DNA of 47,057 nucleotides, taken from positions 1-47,057 of the forward strand of contig DBEH01000020.1 of the NCBI GenBank assembly GCA_002294005.1, in the 5' to 3' direction. Positions 31,640 to 40,038 of the stretch are shown here, piece by piece (the stretch's first letter is position 1; every line of letters begins with the position of its first letter). The notes under the pieces were generated by a model. The model searched no databases. It was not told the origin of the DNA and saw nothing but the letters and a program-made list of their open reading frames with translations. The translations under genes and the position numbers were made by a program. The DNA is from Firmicutes bacterium UBA911 (GTDB lineage: Bacteria > Bacillota > Desulfotomaculia > Desulfotomaculales > Desulforudaceae).

Positions 31640-32320
31640 TTATTCGATATCCCGGGCGTAGTACCGCTTTTGCAGCTCTTCCCGGCCCATGCGCATCAGC
31701 CTCTCCAACTCATCATCGAACTTCCCGGCTTCAATGTCTTGCACCCGCTGCGCCAGGTGCCGGGCCGGGGGAGCGATATGGCGGCCGAAAAGCCGGCGCG
31801 CCAAAATCCCGACGTTGTACTGTACGATTTCGGCCGGGCACCGCGAAGCGCACAGGCCGCACATAATGCAGTCGAAAGACTGGTGCGCCGTCTTTTCGAG
31901 GTCCCCGCACTGGGCGGCGGCGATATAGTCCATTACCGGCAGGCCCTGGGGGCAGATCCGGGTGCACTGGTTGCAGCCCAGACAGCGCGTCATCTCCGGG
32001 TAGTGTTGCCGCAAAGTGCCCAGGGTGGGCGCCAGCGCCTGCAGATCGTAGGCCGCCCTGTTGGCGGGATAAAACGGTATCTGGGCGAGGTGCATCCCTG
32101 CCTCCACCATGGTGGCACAGGCTAGTCCCACTTTCAGGCGGAAATTGCCGGGTGTCCGGTAGACGGTGCCGCAAGCGCCGCAAAACCCGCCCCGGCAGCC
32201 GCAACCCCGGATAAACCGGTAACCGGCAAACTCCATGGCTTTCATAATGGTGACACCATCGGGCACTTCGTACTGTTTCCCCATGATGTAGATGCTGACC
32301 ATCGTCGACTCCCCGGTCAT
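31640..32320 (-). CDS. Fumarate reductase-like iron-sulfur subunit (TfrB-like)
   Basis: This 226-residue protein has an N-terminal plant-type [2Fe-2S] domain (GCGCRGGFCGACGTVY, Cys40/42/47/50 and Cys68) and a C-terminal ferredoxin-like domain with two full CX2CX2CX3CP sets (Cys113-123, CLGCNQCTRICP, and Cys151-161, CIMCGLCASRCP). Classical FrdB has a [3Fe-4S] cluster at the last site; here both sites have four cysteines. It passes electrons between the flavoprotein and the Hdr-like subunits. The usual C-terminal half of TfrB, a CCG domain, is encoded separately by the preceding gene. ATG at 32320 has GGAGGCC upstream. Confidence 0.9.
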   Translation of the reverse strand: MTGESTMVSIYIMGKQYEVPDGVTIMKAMEFAGYRFIRGCGCRGGFCGACGTVYRTPGNFRLKVGLACATMVEAGMHLAQIPFYPANRAAYDLQALAPTLGTLRQHYPEMTRCLGCNQCTRICPQGLPVMDYIAAAQCGDLEKTAHQSFDCIMCGLCASRCPAEIVQYNVGILARRLFGRHIAPPARHLAQRVQDIEAGKFDDELERLMRMGREELQKRYYARDIE

Positions 32321-32336
32321 GTTCCGGCCTCCTGTT

Positions 32337-33191
32337 CTATCTACGTGCTCCCTGCAGCAGCGCCTCGGGGTCGGCATACCGGCCGGCCAACCCCAGTTTG
32401 TTTATGGGTATCTCCAGCGCGATCCCTAAAAGCTGCGCAAAATAAAGGACCGGGATTCTGGAGTGGTTGTCGGCTTCACTGTGGGCTTCGAGGTTATATT
32501 GGCACAGCGGGCAACTGGTGATGATCACCTGGGCGCCACCCGCCGCAGCGGCCTGGAAAATGTCTTTCACCCGGCCGGCGACCAACCCCTGTTCGTTCAG
32601 CACCTGGTATGAACCGCAGCATTTTGTTTTCCAGGAAAAGTCAGCCGGTTCGCCACCCAGCGCGGCCACGAACTTCTCCATTACGGCGGGATCCTCCGGG
32701 TCGCCGAAATCCATCTCCGCTGCGGGCCGCGAGAGCATACAGCCGTAGTAACACGCCACGCGCGTGCCTTTCAGCCCCGCGCCGACCCGGTTGCGCAACG
32801 CCCCGAACCCAACCTCGTCGCGCAGCAGCTCCAGGGGGTGCAGCACACGGAGTTGACCGTCATAGTCCTCCTCCAGATAATCATTGAGCTTGGTCCTGGC
32901 TTCATCGCTGTTCCTGACCGCGTGATTGACCCGCTTCAGCACGTGGTAGCAAAACGAACACACCGTCACCAGCCGGCCGTCTCCTTGCTTGGCGGCGTTG
33001 GCCAGAATGCGAGCGGAGGCCACCATGCCGATGTAGTTGTTCCGGGCCAGCGGGAATACCGTCCCGCAGCAGGTCCACTCCGGCAACCCGGACAACTCAA
33101 GCCCCAGGACCGCCAGCGCCGCCCGGGTGGAATCGTCCAGCGCCTTGGCTTTCACGTGCAAGGTACAGCCCGGAAAATACGGAATACTCAT
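32337..33191 (-). CDS. HdrB-like CCG-domain protein
   Basis: The 284-residue protein has two complete cysteine-rich CCG motifs: Cys9-X31-CysCys(41,42)-X35-Cys78-X2-Cys81 and Cys151-X39-CysCys(191,192)-X34-Cys227-X2-Cys230. Such motifs bind non-cubane [4Fe-4S] clusters in heterodisulfide reductase HdrB and occur in the SdhE/MfrE subunits of non-classical succinate dehydrogenases and methylmenaquinol:fumarate reductases. It has no strong membrane segment, but amphipathic helices near PINKLGLAGRYADPEALLQG could touch the membrane. It lies 10 nt after the HdrC-like gene. The electron partner (dithiol or menaquinone) cannot be told from sequence. Confidence 0.9.
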   Translation of the reverse strand: MSIPYFPGCTLHVKAKALDDSTRAALAVLGLELSGLPEWTCCGTVFPLARNNYIGMVASARILANAAKQGDGRLVTVCSFCYHVLKRVNHAVRNSDEARTKLNDYLEEDYDGQLRVLHPLELLRDEVGFGALRNRVGAGLKGTRVACYYGCMLSRPAAEMDFGDPEDPAVMEKFVAALGGEPADFSWKTKCCGSYQVLNEQGLVAGRVKDIFQAAAAGGAQVIITSCPLCQYNLEAHSEADNHSRIPVLYFAQLLGIALEIPINKLGLAGRYADPEALLQGARR

Positions 33192-33201
33192 TGCCGCCCC
33201 C

Positions 33202-33588
33202 TTAGGCACTCAGTTTGCGAAATGCGCTGGTCAAGGCCATTTGGGGAACATCGGCGAGGATTTCCGCCCCCAGGTCTGCCGGCGCCAGAACACTGACACC
33301 CCGGCGCTGATTGAGCGCTCGCAAGGCCTCCATCACCCGGGCGACGTCGATGCCCCGGGGGCACCTGGCCGTGCAAGTCAAACAGGTGGTGCAGATCCAC
33401 ATCGACCGCTCGTCCAACAACTTCCCGCTGCCGAATTGGAGCAGGCGCATTACCTGCCTGGGCAGCATGTCCATCGTCCCTTTTCCGGTGCAGCCGGCGC
33501 TGCACAGCCCGCACTGCATGCAAAGGAACGGATTTTGCCCGCTGATCTCCCTGACTTTCAAGGTCACTTCAATCCCGGTCCCGGTCAT
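33202..33588 (-). CDS. HdrC-like ferredoxin protein
   Basis: The 128-residue protein has two ferredoxin-type motifs, CMQCGLCSAGC (Cys23, 26, 29, 33) and CTTCLTCTARCP (Cys66, 69, 72, 76), in the spacing of HdrC. The N-terminus VTLKVREISGQNPFLCMQCG is typical. It is expected to bind two [4Fe-4S] clusters and relay electrons to the HdrB-like protein encoded next. GAGGTGG precedes the ATG. Confidence 0.92.
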   Translation of the reverse strand: MTGTGIEVTLKVREISGQNPFLCMQCGLCSAGCTGKGTMDMLPRQVMRLLQFGSGKLLDERSMWICTTCLTCTARCPRGIDVARVMEALRALNQRRGVSVLAPADLGAEILADVPQMALTSAFRKLSA

Positions 33589-33643
33589 TTCAAGGCCACC
33601 TCTCGTCTAGCAGTCCCGGGTCTAAAAAGCCCCGCAACCAGCG

Positions 33644-34231
33644 TCAAGCCTGTCCGCATAAAACCCCGCCTCCATCGTTGACCGCGTATTGCCGGCGTCC
33701 CTCGCGGTACAGGTCACCGCCGTAGATGTCGTTGATCACGACGGCCGGAAAGTCCGCGACGACCAGCTCGTGCATGGCCTCCGGCCCCAGTTCCGGATAG
33801 GCGGCCACCCGCGCCGCCCGCACGCATTTGGAAAGCAGGGCGCCGGCGCCGCCCACCGCTCCGAAGTAGACCGCACGGTACTCCTTCAAGGCGGTGATCA
33901 CCTCCGGCGAACGAAAGCCTTTGCCGATCATGCCTTTCAGGCCCCGGGCCAGCAGGGCGGGCGTGTAGGAATCCACGCGCCCGGAAGTGGTGGGACCGCA
34001 GGCGCCGATCACCCGGCCCGGAGGGGCCGGCGACGGTCCGACGTAGTACACCACCTGGCCGTACAAATCCACGGGCAACGGGGCACCCTGCGCAATGAGC
34101 GCCACCAGGTTTTTATGGGCCGCGTCCCGCGCCGTCAACAGCGTGCCGTTTAAGAGCACCCGGTCACCGGCCCGCAACTCGGCCACCAGTTCATCGGTCA
34201 AGGGGAGAATGATGCGTCTGGGAGCGGACAC
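33644..34231 (-). CDS. Class I fumarate hydratase, beta (C-terminal) subunit
   Basis: The 195-residue protein corresponds to the C-terminal half of class I [4Fe-4S] fumarases. ACGPTTSGRVDSYTP, GMIGKGFRSPEVITALKEYR, AVYFGAVGGAGALLSKCV and VADFPAVVINDIYGGDLY are the family segments. It adds water to fumarate to give malate together with the alpha subunit. The start is GTG at 34231 behind GAGGAGG. The gene begins 43 nt after the alpha gene. Confidence 0.94.
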   Translation of the reverse strand: MSAPRRIILPLTDELVAELRAGDRVLLNGTLLTARDAAHKNLVALIAQGAPLPVDLYGQVVYYVGPSPAPPGRVIGACGPTTSGRVDSYTPALLARGLKGMIGKGFRSPEVITALKEYRAVYFGAVGGAGALLSKCVRAARVAAYPELGPEAMHELVVADFPAVVINDIYGGDLYREGRRQYAVNDGGGVLCGQA

Positions 34232-34274
34232 TTAAAAAGCCTCCTCACCGGGACGGCCGTCCCGCAAACCGGCA

Positions 34275-35117
34275 CTAGAGCACGGCCGTCTTGTGCCGTA
34301 CTGCGTGACAGTTCAGGTTCACCGCCACCGGCAGCATGGCGATGTGGGTGGGGTAGGTCAGAATATGGACGGCCAGGACCGTGACGCGGCCCCCCAGTCC
34401 CACCGGGCCGATGCCCAGCCCGTTCAGCGAAACGCGCAGGCTCTCCTCCAGCCCGGCCAGCTCGCCAACGAGGTTTTTCGTCCCCACCGGGCGCAGGAGC
34501 GCCTCCTTGGCCAGCAAAGCCGCCTTCTCCAGGGTTCCCCCGAGACCCACCCCCACCACCAGCGGGGGGCAGGGATTGGGCCCGGCCGACGACACCGTCT
34601 CCAGGATGAACCGCTTCACCCCGTCCAGCCCTTCGGCCGGTTTGAGCATTTTCAGGGCGCTCATGTTTTCACTGCCGGCGCCCTTGGGCATCACCGAGAT
34701 CTTCAGGCAATCACCGGGAACCACCCGCCAGTGGATGACCGGCGGGGTGTTGTCGCCCGTGTTGACCCGGTCGAGCGGGCCGGCCACCACCGATTTGCGC
34801 AGGTAACCCTGCTCATAGCCCTTCCTCACGCCTTGGACCACGGCCGCCTCCAGGCTGCCGCCCGCAATCCGCACGTCCTGGCCGACCTCCACAAAGACCA
34901 CGGCGATCCCGGTGTCCTGGCAGATGGGGATCTCCTCGCGGGCCGCAATCCGGGCATTTTCGAGGAGCTGTCCCAAGACGTCCCTTCCGGTGGGCGAGAC
35001 TTCTTCCTGGCGGGCCATTTCCAGGGCGGCGACCACGTCCGGTTCGAGCACGCAGTTTGCTTCCCGGCAGAGGCGGGAGGTCACTTCAACGACCGTTTTG
35101 CAGTCCAGGGTGCGCAC
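34275..35117 (-). CDS. Class I fumarate hydratase, alpha (N-terminal) subunit
   Basis: The 280-residue subunit carries the [4Fe-4S] cluster cysteines: EEIPICQDTGIAVVFVEVG, AGPNPCPPLVVGVGLGGT and NLNCHAVRHKTAVL. GLGIGPVGLGGRVTVLAV is the conserved glycine-rich segment. Two-subunit class I fumarases are common in anaerobes. The start is GTG at 35117 behind AGAAGGAAG. It lies 94 nt after the TRAP permease gene in the same direction, tying dicarboxylate uptake to its metabolism. Confidence 0.95.
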   Translation of the reverse strand: MRTLDCKTVVEVTSRLCREANCVLEPDVVAALEMARQEEVSPTGRDVLGQLLENARIAAREEIPICQDTGIAVVFVEVGQDVRIAGGSLEAAVVQGVRKGYEQGYLRKSVVAGPLDRVNTGDNTPPVIHWRVVPGDCLKISVMPKGAGSENMSALKMLKPAEGLDGVKRFILETVSSAGPNPCPPLVVGVGLGGTLEKAALLAKEALLRPVGTKNLVGELAGLEESLRVSLNGLGIGPVGLGGRVTVLAVHILTYPTHIAMLPVAVNLNCHAVRHKTAVL

Positions 35118-35211
35118 TAGTACTTCCTTCTTTACGCGGGTATTTATAACGCAGATTTATTATTACCCGGGGGACCAGCCTGCGGCCGGCCCCCGGCTTG
35201 GCCAATCCTTT

Positions 35212-37197
35212 TTACCCCGCCGCCGCCGGTGCGCCCGGCGCCTGGTCCCTCCGCCGCCAGAACCCCTGGTAGAAGAAGAGGCCGGCCAGCACGGCAAAGC
35301 CCGCGCCGCTCAGGTACGGGTTCGGCATCACCAGGCTGACCGCCGTCGCGAACATCACCGCCGCCAGCGGCACGCTCAGGCGGCCGAAGTAGAAGCGCTG
35401 CACCGCACAGGCGAGGGCGATGACGCCGAACAGGGCGGTGACCGAGTGCAGGACCACCTTGGGTATATGGTCGAGGGTCAGGATCTCCGGGGCGTAGAAG
35501 AACATGAACGGCACAATGTACGCGGCAATGCCCAGCCGGAACGAGGTCAGCGAGGTGCGCATCGGGTCCGAACCGCTGATGCCGGACGCGGCGTAGGCCG
35601 CCAGCGCCACCGGCGGCGTGATCGCCGAGACACAGGCGAAATAGAAGATAAAGAAGTGCGCCACCAGGGGCGTGATGCCGATCTGAATCAGTCCGGGGGC
35701 CACCACCGAAGCGGCCACCGCGTAGGCGGCCGTAGTCGGCAGGCCCATCCCCAGGACAATGGCGATTCCCATCGCAAAGACCAGCGCCAGGAACTGGTTC
35801 GTGTCGGCGATTCCCAGGATGACCGACGCGAACTTCATGCCGACCCCGGTGAGGGCGATCACCCCCATAATGATGCCCGCCCCCGCGCACACCGCCATCA
35901 ACTGCACGGCGTTCTTGGCGCCGGTCTCCAGCGCCTTTAAGACCTTGGACGGTCCCATGGCCGTAGACCGGCTGAGCCAACTCACCGCAAAGCTGCTGAC
36001 GATGGCCCAGAAACCGGCCATCACCACCGACCAGCCCATCAAGAGCATCACAAACAGGACCAGCACCGGCAGGAACAGGTAACCCTGCTTCATCACCGAG
36101 CGGAACGATGGCAGCATGTGCCTGGGAAAGCCGACCAGCTTGCGCTTCACCGCCTCCAGGTCGACCATGAAGTACACCGAGATGAAGTAGAGCACCGCCG
36201 GTATAATCCCGGCGATTATGAGCTGCTGGAGGGGTATGCCCGTTATTTCCGCCATGATGAAGATCCCGGCGCCCATCACCGGGGGCATGATCTGCCCCCC
36301 GGTGGAGGCCACCGCCTCGGTGGCGGCGGCGAACTTGGGCGAATACCCAACCTTGCGCATGAGCGGGATGGTGAAACTGCCGGTGGCCACGGCGTTGCCC
36401 GCCGAGGTGCCGTTCATGGTGCCCATCAGGGCGCTGGCGATAACGGCCACCTTGGCCGGCCCGCCGCGCGCGCGCCCGCTGACTGAAAAAGCCCACTTCA
36501 CGAAGTACCGGCCCACCCCGGACACCTGGAGAAAGGCGCCGAAAATAATAAACAAGATGATGTACTTCGAGGAGATGGCCAGGGGAACGCTGAACACGCC
36601 GTCGAGGCCGTAGATATAGGTGAAAAAACGCTCCATGGAATACCCGCGGTGGGTGAGCATACCGGGCAGGTACGGTCCCAGGAAGCCGTAAGCGATGAAC
36701 ACGCTGCACAGGATGGGCAGCGCCCAGCCGCTGGCCCGCCGCACCAGCTCCAGAACCAGGATCACGCCGGCCAGGGCGATGTAAAAGTCCGTCTGGGTGG
36801 GAACCACCCCGGCGCGCCAGAGCAGGGCCTCAAAATTGTGGACGATGTACCAGCCGCATACCAAAAGCGCCGCCACGCATACCCAGTCGGACCAGTGCAC
36901 CCGGTCCCTGTTCCGGCCCCAGCCCGGAATGAGAATGAAACCCAGGACCCCGAGCAATACCAGGTGGTAGTTCCGGAACAGCCACGGGTCTATCGGGTGG
37001 AACACCAGGACGATGAGGTGAAATGCGGCGGTGAAGATGGCCCAGACCGCTACGAACCTGGCGAGCCACCCGCCCAACTGGCGGTGTCCGGACGAGTCGA
37101 CGGCGTCCATCTTATCGAAGTCGATTTGGTCCGTGATCTGGGCCGAACCGGGCTGCCGCTCCGGATCAGCCGTTTCGTGCTCTTTACCCTGGGTCAT
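35212..37197 (-). CDS. TRAP transporter fused permease (4TM/12TM)
   Basis: The 661-residue integral membrane protein fuses the small DctQ-like and large DctM-like TRAP subunits, the usual form for TAXI-type systems. A hydrophilic 40-residue N-terminus is followed by about four segments and then the large domain with GTMNGTSAGNAVATGSFTIP, ATGGQIMPPVMGAGIFIMAE-like VASTGGQIMPPVMGAGIF and GMGLPTTAAYAVAASVVAPG. The driving force is expected to be an ion gradient. Its substrate is inferred to be a C4-dicarboxylate from the fumarase and fumarate reductase genes that follow. AAAGGAG precedes the ATG. Confidence 0.94.
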   Translation of the reverse strand: MTQGKEHETADPERQPGSAQITDQIDFDKMDAVDSSGHRQLGGWLARFVAVWAIFTAAFHLIVLVFHPIDPWLFRNYHLVLLGVLGFILIPGWGRNRDRVHWSDWVCVAALLVCGWYIVHNFEALLWRAGVVPTQTDFYIALAGVILVLELVRRASGWALPILCSVFIAYGFLGPYLPGMLTHRGYSMERFFTYIYGLDGVFSVPLAISSKYIILFIIFGAFLQVSGVGRYFVKWAFSVSGRARGGPAKVAVIASALMGTMNGTSAGNAVATGSFTIPLMRKVGYSPKFAAATEAVASTGGQIMPPVMGAGIFIMAEITGIPLQQLIIAGIIPAVLYFISVYFMVDLEAVKRKLVGFPRHMLPSFRSVMKQGYLFLPVLVLFVMLLMGWSVVMAGFWAIVSSFAVSWLSRSTAMGPSKVLKALETGAKNAVQLMAVCAGAGIIMGVIALTGVGMKFASVILGIADTNQFLALVFAMGIAIVLGMGLPTTAAYAVAASVVAPGLIQIGITPLVAHFFIFYFACVSAITPPVALAAYAASGISGSDPMRTSLTSFRLGIAAYIVPFMFFYAPEILTLDHIPKVVLHSVTALFGVIALACAVQRFYFGRLSVPLAAVMFATAVSLVMPNPYLSGAGFAVLAGLFFYQGFWRRRDQAPGAPAAAG

Positions 37198-37233
37198 GTG
37201 TGGCTCCTTTCCCTGATTGGGATTTCAGTTAAG

Positions 37234-37267
37234 GGGCTCTTGCCCGCCTCGCGGCGGGCAAGAGCCC
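37234..37267. promoter_or_regulatory. Intercistronic hairpin between receptor and permease genes
   Basis: GGGCTCTTGCCCGCC pairs perfectly over 15 bases with GGCGGGCAAGAGCCC around a TCGC loop. No T tract follows on the minus strand. It is placed to protect the upstream receptor mRNA or partly stop transcription, so that receptor exceeds permease. Confidence 0.7.
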
Positions 37268-37352
37268 TCCGCCCTGCTCCGTGTCCCGGTAGTAACTTCC
37301 GGAAGAGTGTTCACCCGCCAACGGATCGCCAAAGGACCCGCCCCGGGTGTCT

Positions 37353-38390
37353 TTACTTCTGGTATTCCGGCGGGTAGACCTCCGCCGGAAGGGTGAGGCC
37401 GATCTCCTCGAAGTACTTGATCGCCCCCGGATGCATCGGCATCCAGGTGTTCTTCGCCACGTTTTCCGCCAGCGTTTCCTTGGCGGCCGCGTGCGCCGTG
37501 ACCATCATATCCTGGTTCTCGAAAACGCCCTTGACGATCTCGTAGACCAGGTCATCAGGCAGGTCCTTGTGGCCGACCGCCACGTTCCACATTTCGATGG
37601 TCTCCACGTCTTCGGTCAGAAAGTCGTAGGCGCCCGCCGGGATCACCGACGGACTCCAGAAGGGCCACTGGGCACAGATCTTATCCCGGGCCTCGCCGTC
37701 AACGCCGAAGAACACCAATTCCTTCTGCGCCGCCGCCTCCATCACGCTGGAAACGGGAATGCCGGCCGCGAAGCTGTTGGCGTCCAGTTGCCCGTCCTGG
37801 TGCTGGGCCACCAGGTCGCTGATGCCGGCGTGCCGCACGGTGGCGTTGATGCCCAGGGCTTCCAGGATGCGCGGATGATAAGTGCCGGCGGTGCCGCCGG
37901 CCGGGCCTACGCCGACCGTCTTGCCGGCCAGATCGTTGATGGAGTTGATGCCGGCGCCCTTGAAGGCCCACCACTGGGAGTAAGTGGTGTACATCGGGAA
38001 GAGGGCCCGCACATTGGTCATCTTGATGCCTTGCGTCCAGTCGCCTTCGCCGTTCCAGCCTTCAAAGGCCGGGCCCATGGTCACCATGCCGAGTTCCAGG
38101 TCGCCGTTATGCACCAGATGCATGTTGTCGTTCGGGCCGCCGGTCGCTTCCACGGCGGTCGGAATCCCCGTGACTTTCTCAATGACTTGGCTCCAGCCGC
38201 CAGCGTAGAGGTAGTAGGTGCCGCCGATCGACGCGGCGCCGATCGTCATTGACGCCGGCCGGAGTTTCTCCTCGGCTTGGGGTGCGGGCGCCGGCGTGGT
38301 TTGTCCGCCGCCGCAGCCGGCCGCCACAACCAGCCCCAGGATGAACACCAGGGTCACAACCCAAGCTAGAGCTTTCCTCTTTTTCAACAA
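37353..38390 (-). CDS. TAXI family TRAP transporter solute-binding lipoprotein
   Basis: This 345-residue extracellular receptor begins with a lipoprotein signal peptide (LAWVVTLVFILGLVVAAGC; lipobox VAAGC) and a proline-rich linker. The mature part has the TAXI hallmarks TIGAASIGGTYYLYAGGWSQ, LAGKTVGVGPAGGTAGTYHP and GIPVSSVMEAAAQKELVFFG. It delivers substrate to the fused permease encoded next. The start is taken as TTG at 38390, since AGAGGGGAT stands before it; no ATG gives the signal peptide. It heads the dicarboxylate-fumarate run. Confidence 0.92.
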   Translation of the reverse strand: MLKKRKALAWVVTLVFILGLVVAAGCGGGQTTPAPAPQAEEKLRPASMTIGAASIGGTYYLYAGGWSQVIEKVTGIPTAVEATGGPNDNMHLVHNGDLELGMVTMGPAFEGWNGEGDWTQGIKMTNVRALFPMYTTYSQWWAFKGAGINSINDLAGKTVGVGPAGGTAGTYHPRILEALGINATVRHAGISDLVAQHQDGQLDANSFAAGIPVSSVMEAAAQKELVFFGVDGEARDKICAQWPFWSPSVIPAGAYDFLTEDVETIEMWNVAVGHKDLPDDLVYEIVKGVFENQDMMVTAHAAAKETLAENVAKNTWMPMHPGAIKYFEEIGLTLPAEVYPPEYQK

Positions 38391-38833
38391 CGCGAAATCC
38401 CCTCTTTCTCCTTGTTTTCTTGGTGGCCACAAAACTCCAGACCGCCCCCTGCTGTCAATTCCTTGGGCAAACATGCGCCACGCCACGGAAGAATCTCTGT
38501 GCTGTCACCCCCAATCCCAAAAGGCAAAATCCTGGGGCAGGGAAAGCCAAAGAACCGACCGGGGACAGCTCTCAACGTTATCGCATTAATCTCCGGCAAA
38601 CTTTAATGACGCGTCGTCACAATTTTTTTAGACCGCCCCAATCAATCTGTGTAATTATTTAGACACGATACCTTCTTCATCCTGCCGTGGAGAACGTGGA
38701 ATATTCCCCCGATCTCCAGAGCAGCCCCCACCAAATCGCCACCGCCCGAGACCGAAAAAGAAATCATTCAGGAGGGTTCACAGGGGATGGGCGAGGACCC
38801 GGAGGAATACTGGCGGGCCACTCTCACTAACGA
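38391..38833. other. Leader region of the dicarboxylate operon
   Basis: No gene is convincing here. The TAXI promoter should lie in this stretch on the minus strand. A foldable segment at 38501-38569 has GCTGTC(A)CCC pairing with GGGGACAGC over nine positions with one bulge. A plus-strand ORF from ATG 38787 with AGGAGGG upstream runs only into the antisense of the deacetylase gene and was not called. Confidence 0.5.
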
Positions 38834-39601
38834 TCATTGCCTGGTTCGGCAAGCGGAGAAGTCGCTGAGGGTGACCCCCTCGGATGCCAGCCAATCGCGG
38901 GTTTCCGGGGCGCACAGCACAGCCAGTTCCTTTTGCCGTTCACCAACGTAGGAGCTCCTGGTCTGCAGGGCAGCGTCGGCAAAACCGGGATGGGTCATTA
39001 GTTCCACCAGTCGGTGACCGTTTTCCCGGGCCTGCAGAATCATTTGGCAGAGGTTTTCGCGGGAGGCCGCCCGGCCGATCCACTCACCGCAGAAATGGTC
39101 CGGGGTGGCTAGGCCCCGCTCCCGGATCCGGTCCCGCATGACCGGGTCCAGGTGGCGCACCGGGAGGTCGTAGCGACCGGCGACGGTGATCAGCGCCTCC
39201 AGCACCACCGGGTGGCGCTGAATATGGTGGTGGGTGTCCAGGTGGGTGACCGTCACCCCTCCGGACAGTGCCTTTTCGATTTGTGCTTCAAACTCCCTTT
39301 CAATCTCCAGCGGGTTGATCTCCAGCTCGGCATACCGGCTCGGGCGGCGAAAAAACCCGTGCTCGTCAACCAGGGAGGGAATCCGGGCCGGAGGCAGAAG
39401 CGGCCGTCCCGCCGAGATGCACAGGTGCACTCCCGTCCGGGGGATCAGGCCGCTCCGCAGGTACCGGATCGCGGCCTCGGTGCCGTCCTGGTTGACCATC
39501 AGGCTGGTACTGCTCACGATCCCGCGCCGCATGCAAAGCAGTATCGCCTGGTTCACACCGGCCGTGACCCCCAAATCGTCAGCGTTGATAATCAGGTCCA
39601 T
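38834..39601 (-). CDS. ChbG/HpnK family (YdjC-like) carbohydrate deacetylase
   Basis: The 255-residue metal-dependent deacetylase acts on N-acetylated sugars. Metal ligands are visible in LIINADDLGVTAGVNQAI, VTHLDTHHHIQRHP and ELMTHPGF. HpnK acts in hopanoid side-chain synthesis and ChbG on chitobiose; no hopanoid or chitobiose genes are in view, so the substrate is open. TAGGAGCGTGAGG precedes the ATG. It is a single-gene unit with its own promoter. Confidence 0.92.
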   Translation of the reverse strand: MDLIINADDLGVTAGVNQAILLCMRRGIVSSTSLMVNQDGTEAAIRYLRSGLIPRTGVHLCISAGRPLLPPARIPSLVDEHGFFRRPSRYAELEINPLEIEREFEAQIEKALSGGVTVTHLDTHHHIQRHPVVLEALITVAGRYDLPVRHLDPVMRDRIRERGLATPDHFCGEWIGRAASRENLCQMILQARENGHRLVELMTHPGFADAALQTRSSYVGERQKELAVLCAPETRDWLASEGVTLSDFSACRTRQ

Positions 39602-39631
39602 GGCCTCACGCTCCTAACCCGGTCTAGCCCG

Positions 39632-39640
39632 ATTATATCA
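39632..39640 (-). promoter_or_regulatory. Extended -10 promoter of the deacetylase gene
   Basis: The minus strand reads TGATATAAT, an extended -10 element, about 30 bases before the ATG. No clear -35 box is seen. Confidence 0.5.
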
Positions 39641-39848
39641 TCAACCGCAAAAGTCTACCCGCACTCACAGAGGCACCCGGGGGGAAACCCCGGGTGCCGC
39701 CCTAGACCCATGTGATCAATTGAGGCTCCGTCCTTCCATCTCTCGACGGACACATCCCATACTTATACTTGGTTTGCCGGCCTCAGATCAAAGCCCCCCC
39801 TGCTGACCTCCGTGAACAAGTACATGTTTTAGCAAACTGACCGGCCGG

Positions 39849-39877
39849 TTGACGAGTCCCGAATTAACGGATAGAAT
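39849..39877 (+). promoter_or_regulatory. Sigma-A promoter of the Na/Pi cotransporter gene
   Basis: TTGACG (39849-39854) and TAGAAT (39872-39877) are 17 bases apart, leaving a leader of about 155 bases before the GTG start. Confidence 0.65.
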
Positions 39878-40038
39878 GCTTAGGATAGTCGGCGTGTGTC
39901 CAATCGGCGATTGCCGGTCAGCCACCTTCAGTTGGCCGGATCTTGAGGGAGCATCCCCGCTTTCACTGGTTTCTCGCGTTTTTCTTGAGGTTCCCTCCTG
40001 TGCTGTTCTTCACATCGGGGAAGGGAGGGTGTTTCGCA

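Larger units (their letters stand above)
39602..40038. other. Divergent intergenic region with hairpin and long leader
   Basis: It holds the deacetylase promoter on the minus strand, a hairpin (GGCACCCGGGG at 39672-39682 with CCCCGGGTGCC at 39688-39698, GGAAA loop, no T tract) and the promoter of the Na/phosphate transporter. No gene was recognised. Confidence 0.6.

Noticed and set aside
38461..38500. Possible sigma-54 promoter (TGGCGC...TTGC on the minus strand) before the TRAP operon
   Set aside because: The distance between the GG and GC elements is one base short of the strict spacing.
38787..38950. Plus-strand ORF MGEDPEEYWRATLTNDHC with a good ribosome binding site
   Set aside because: After about 18 codons it runs antisense through the deacetylase gene with shadow-like composition; at most a gene remnant.
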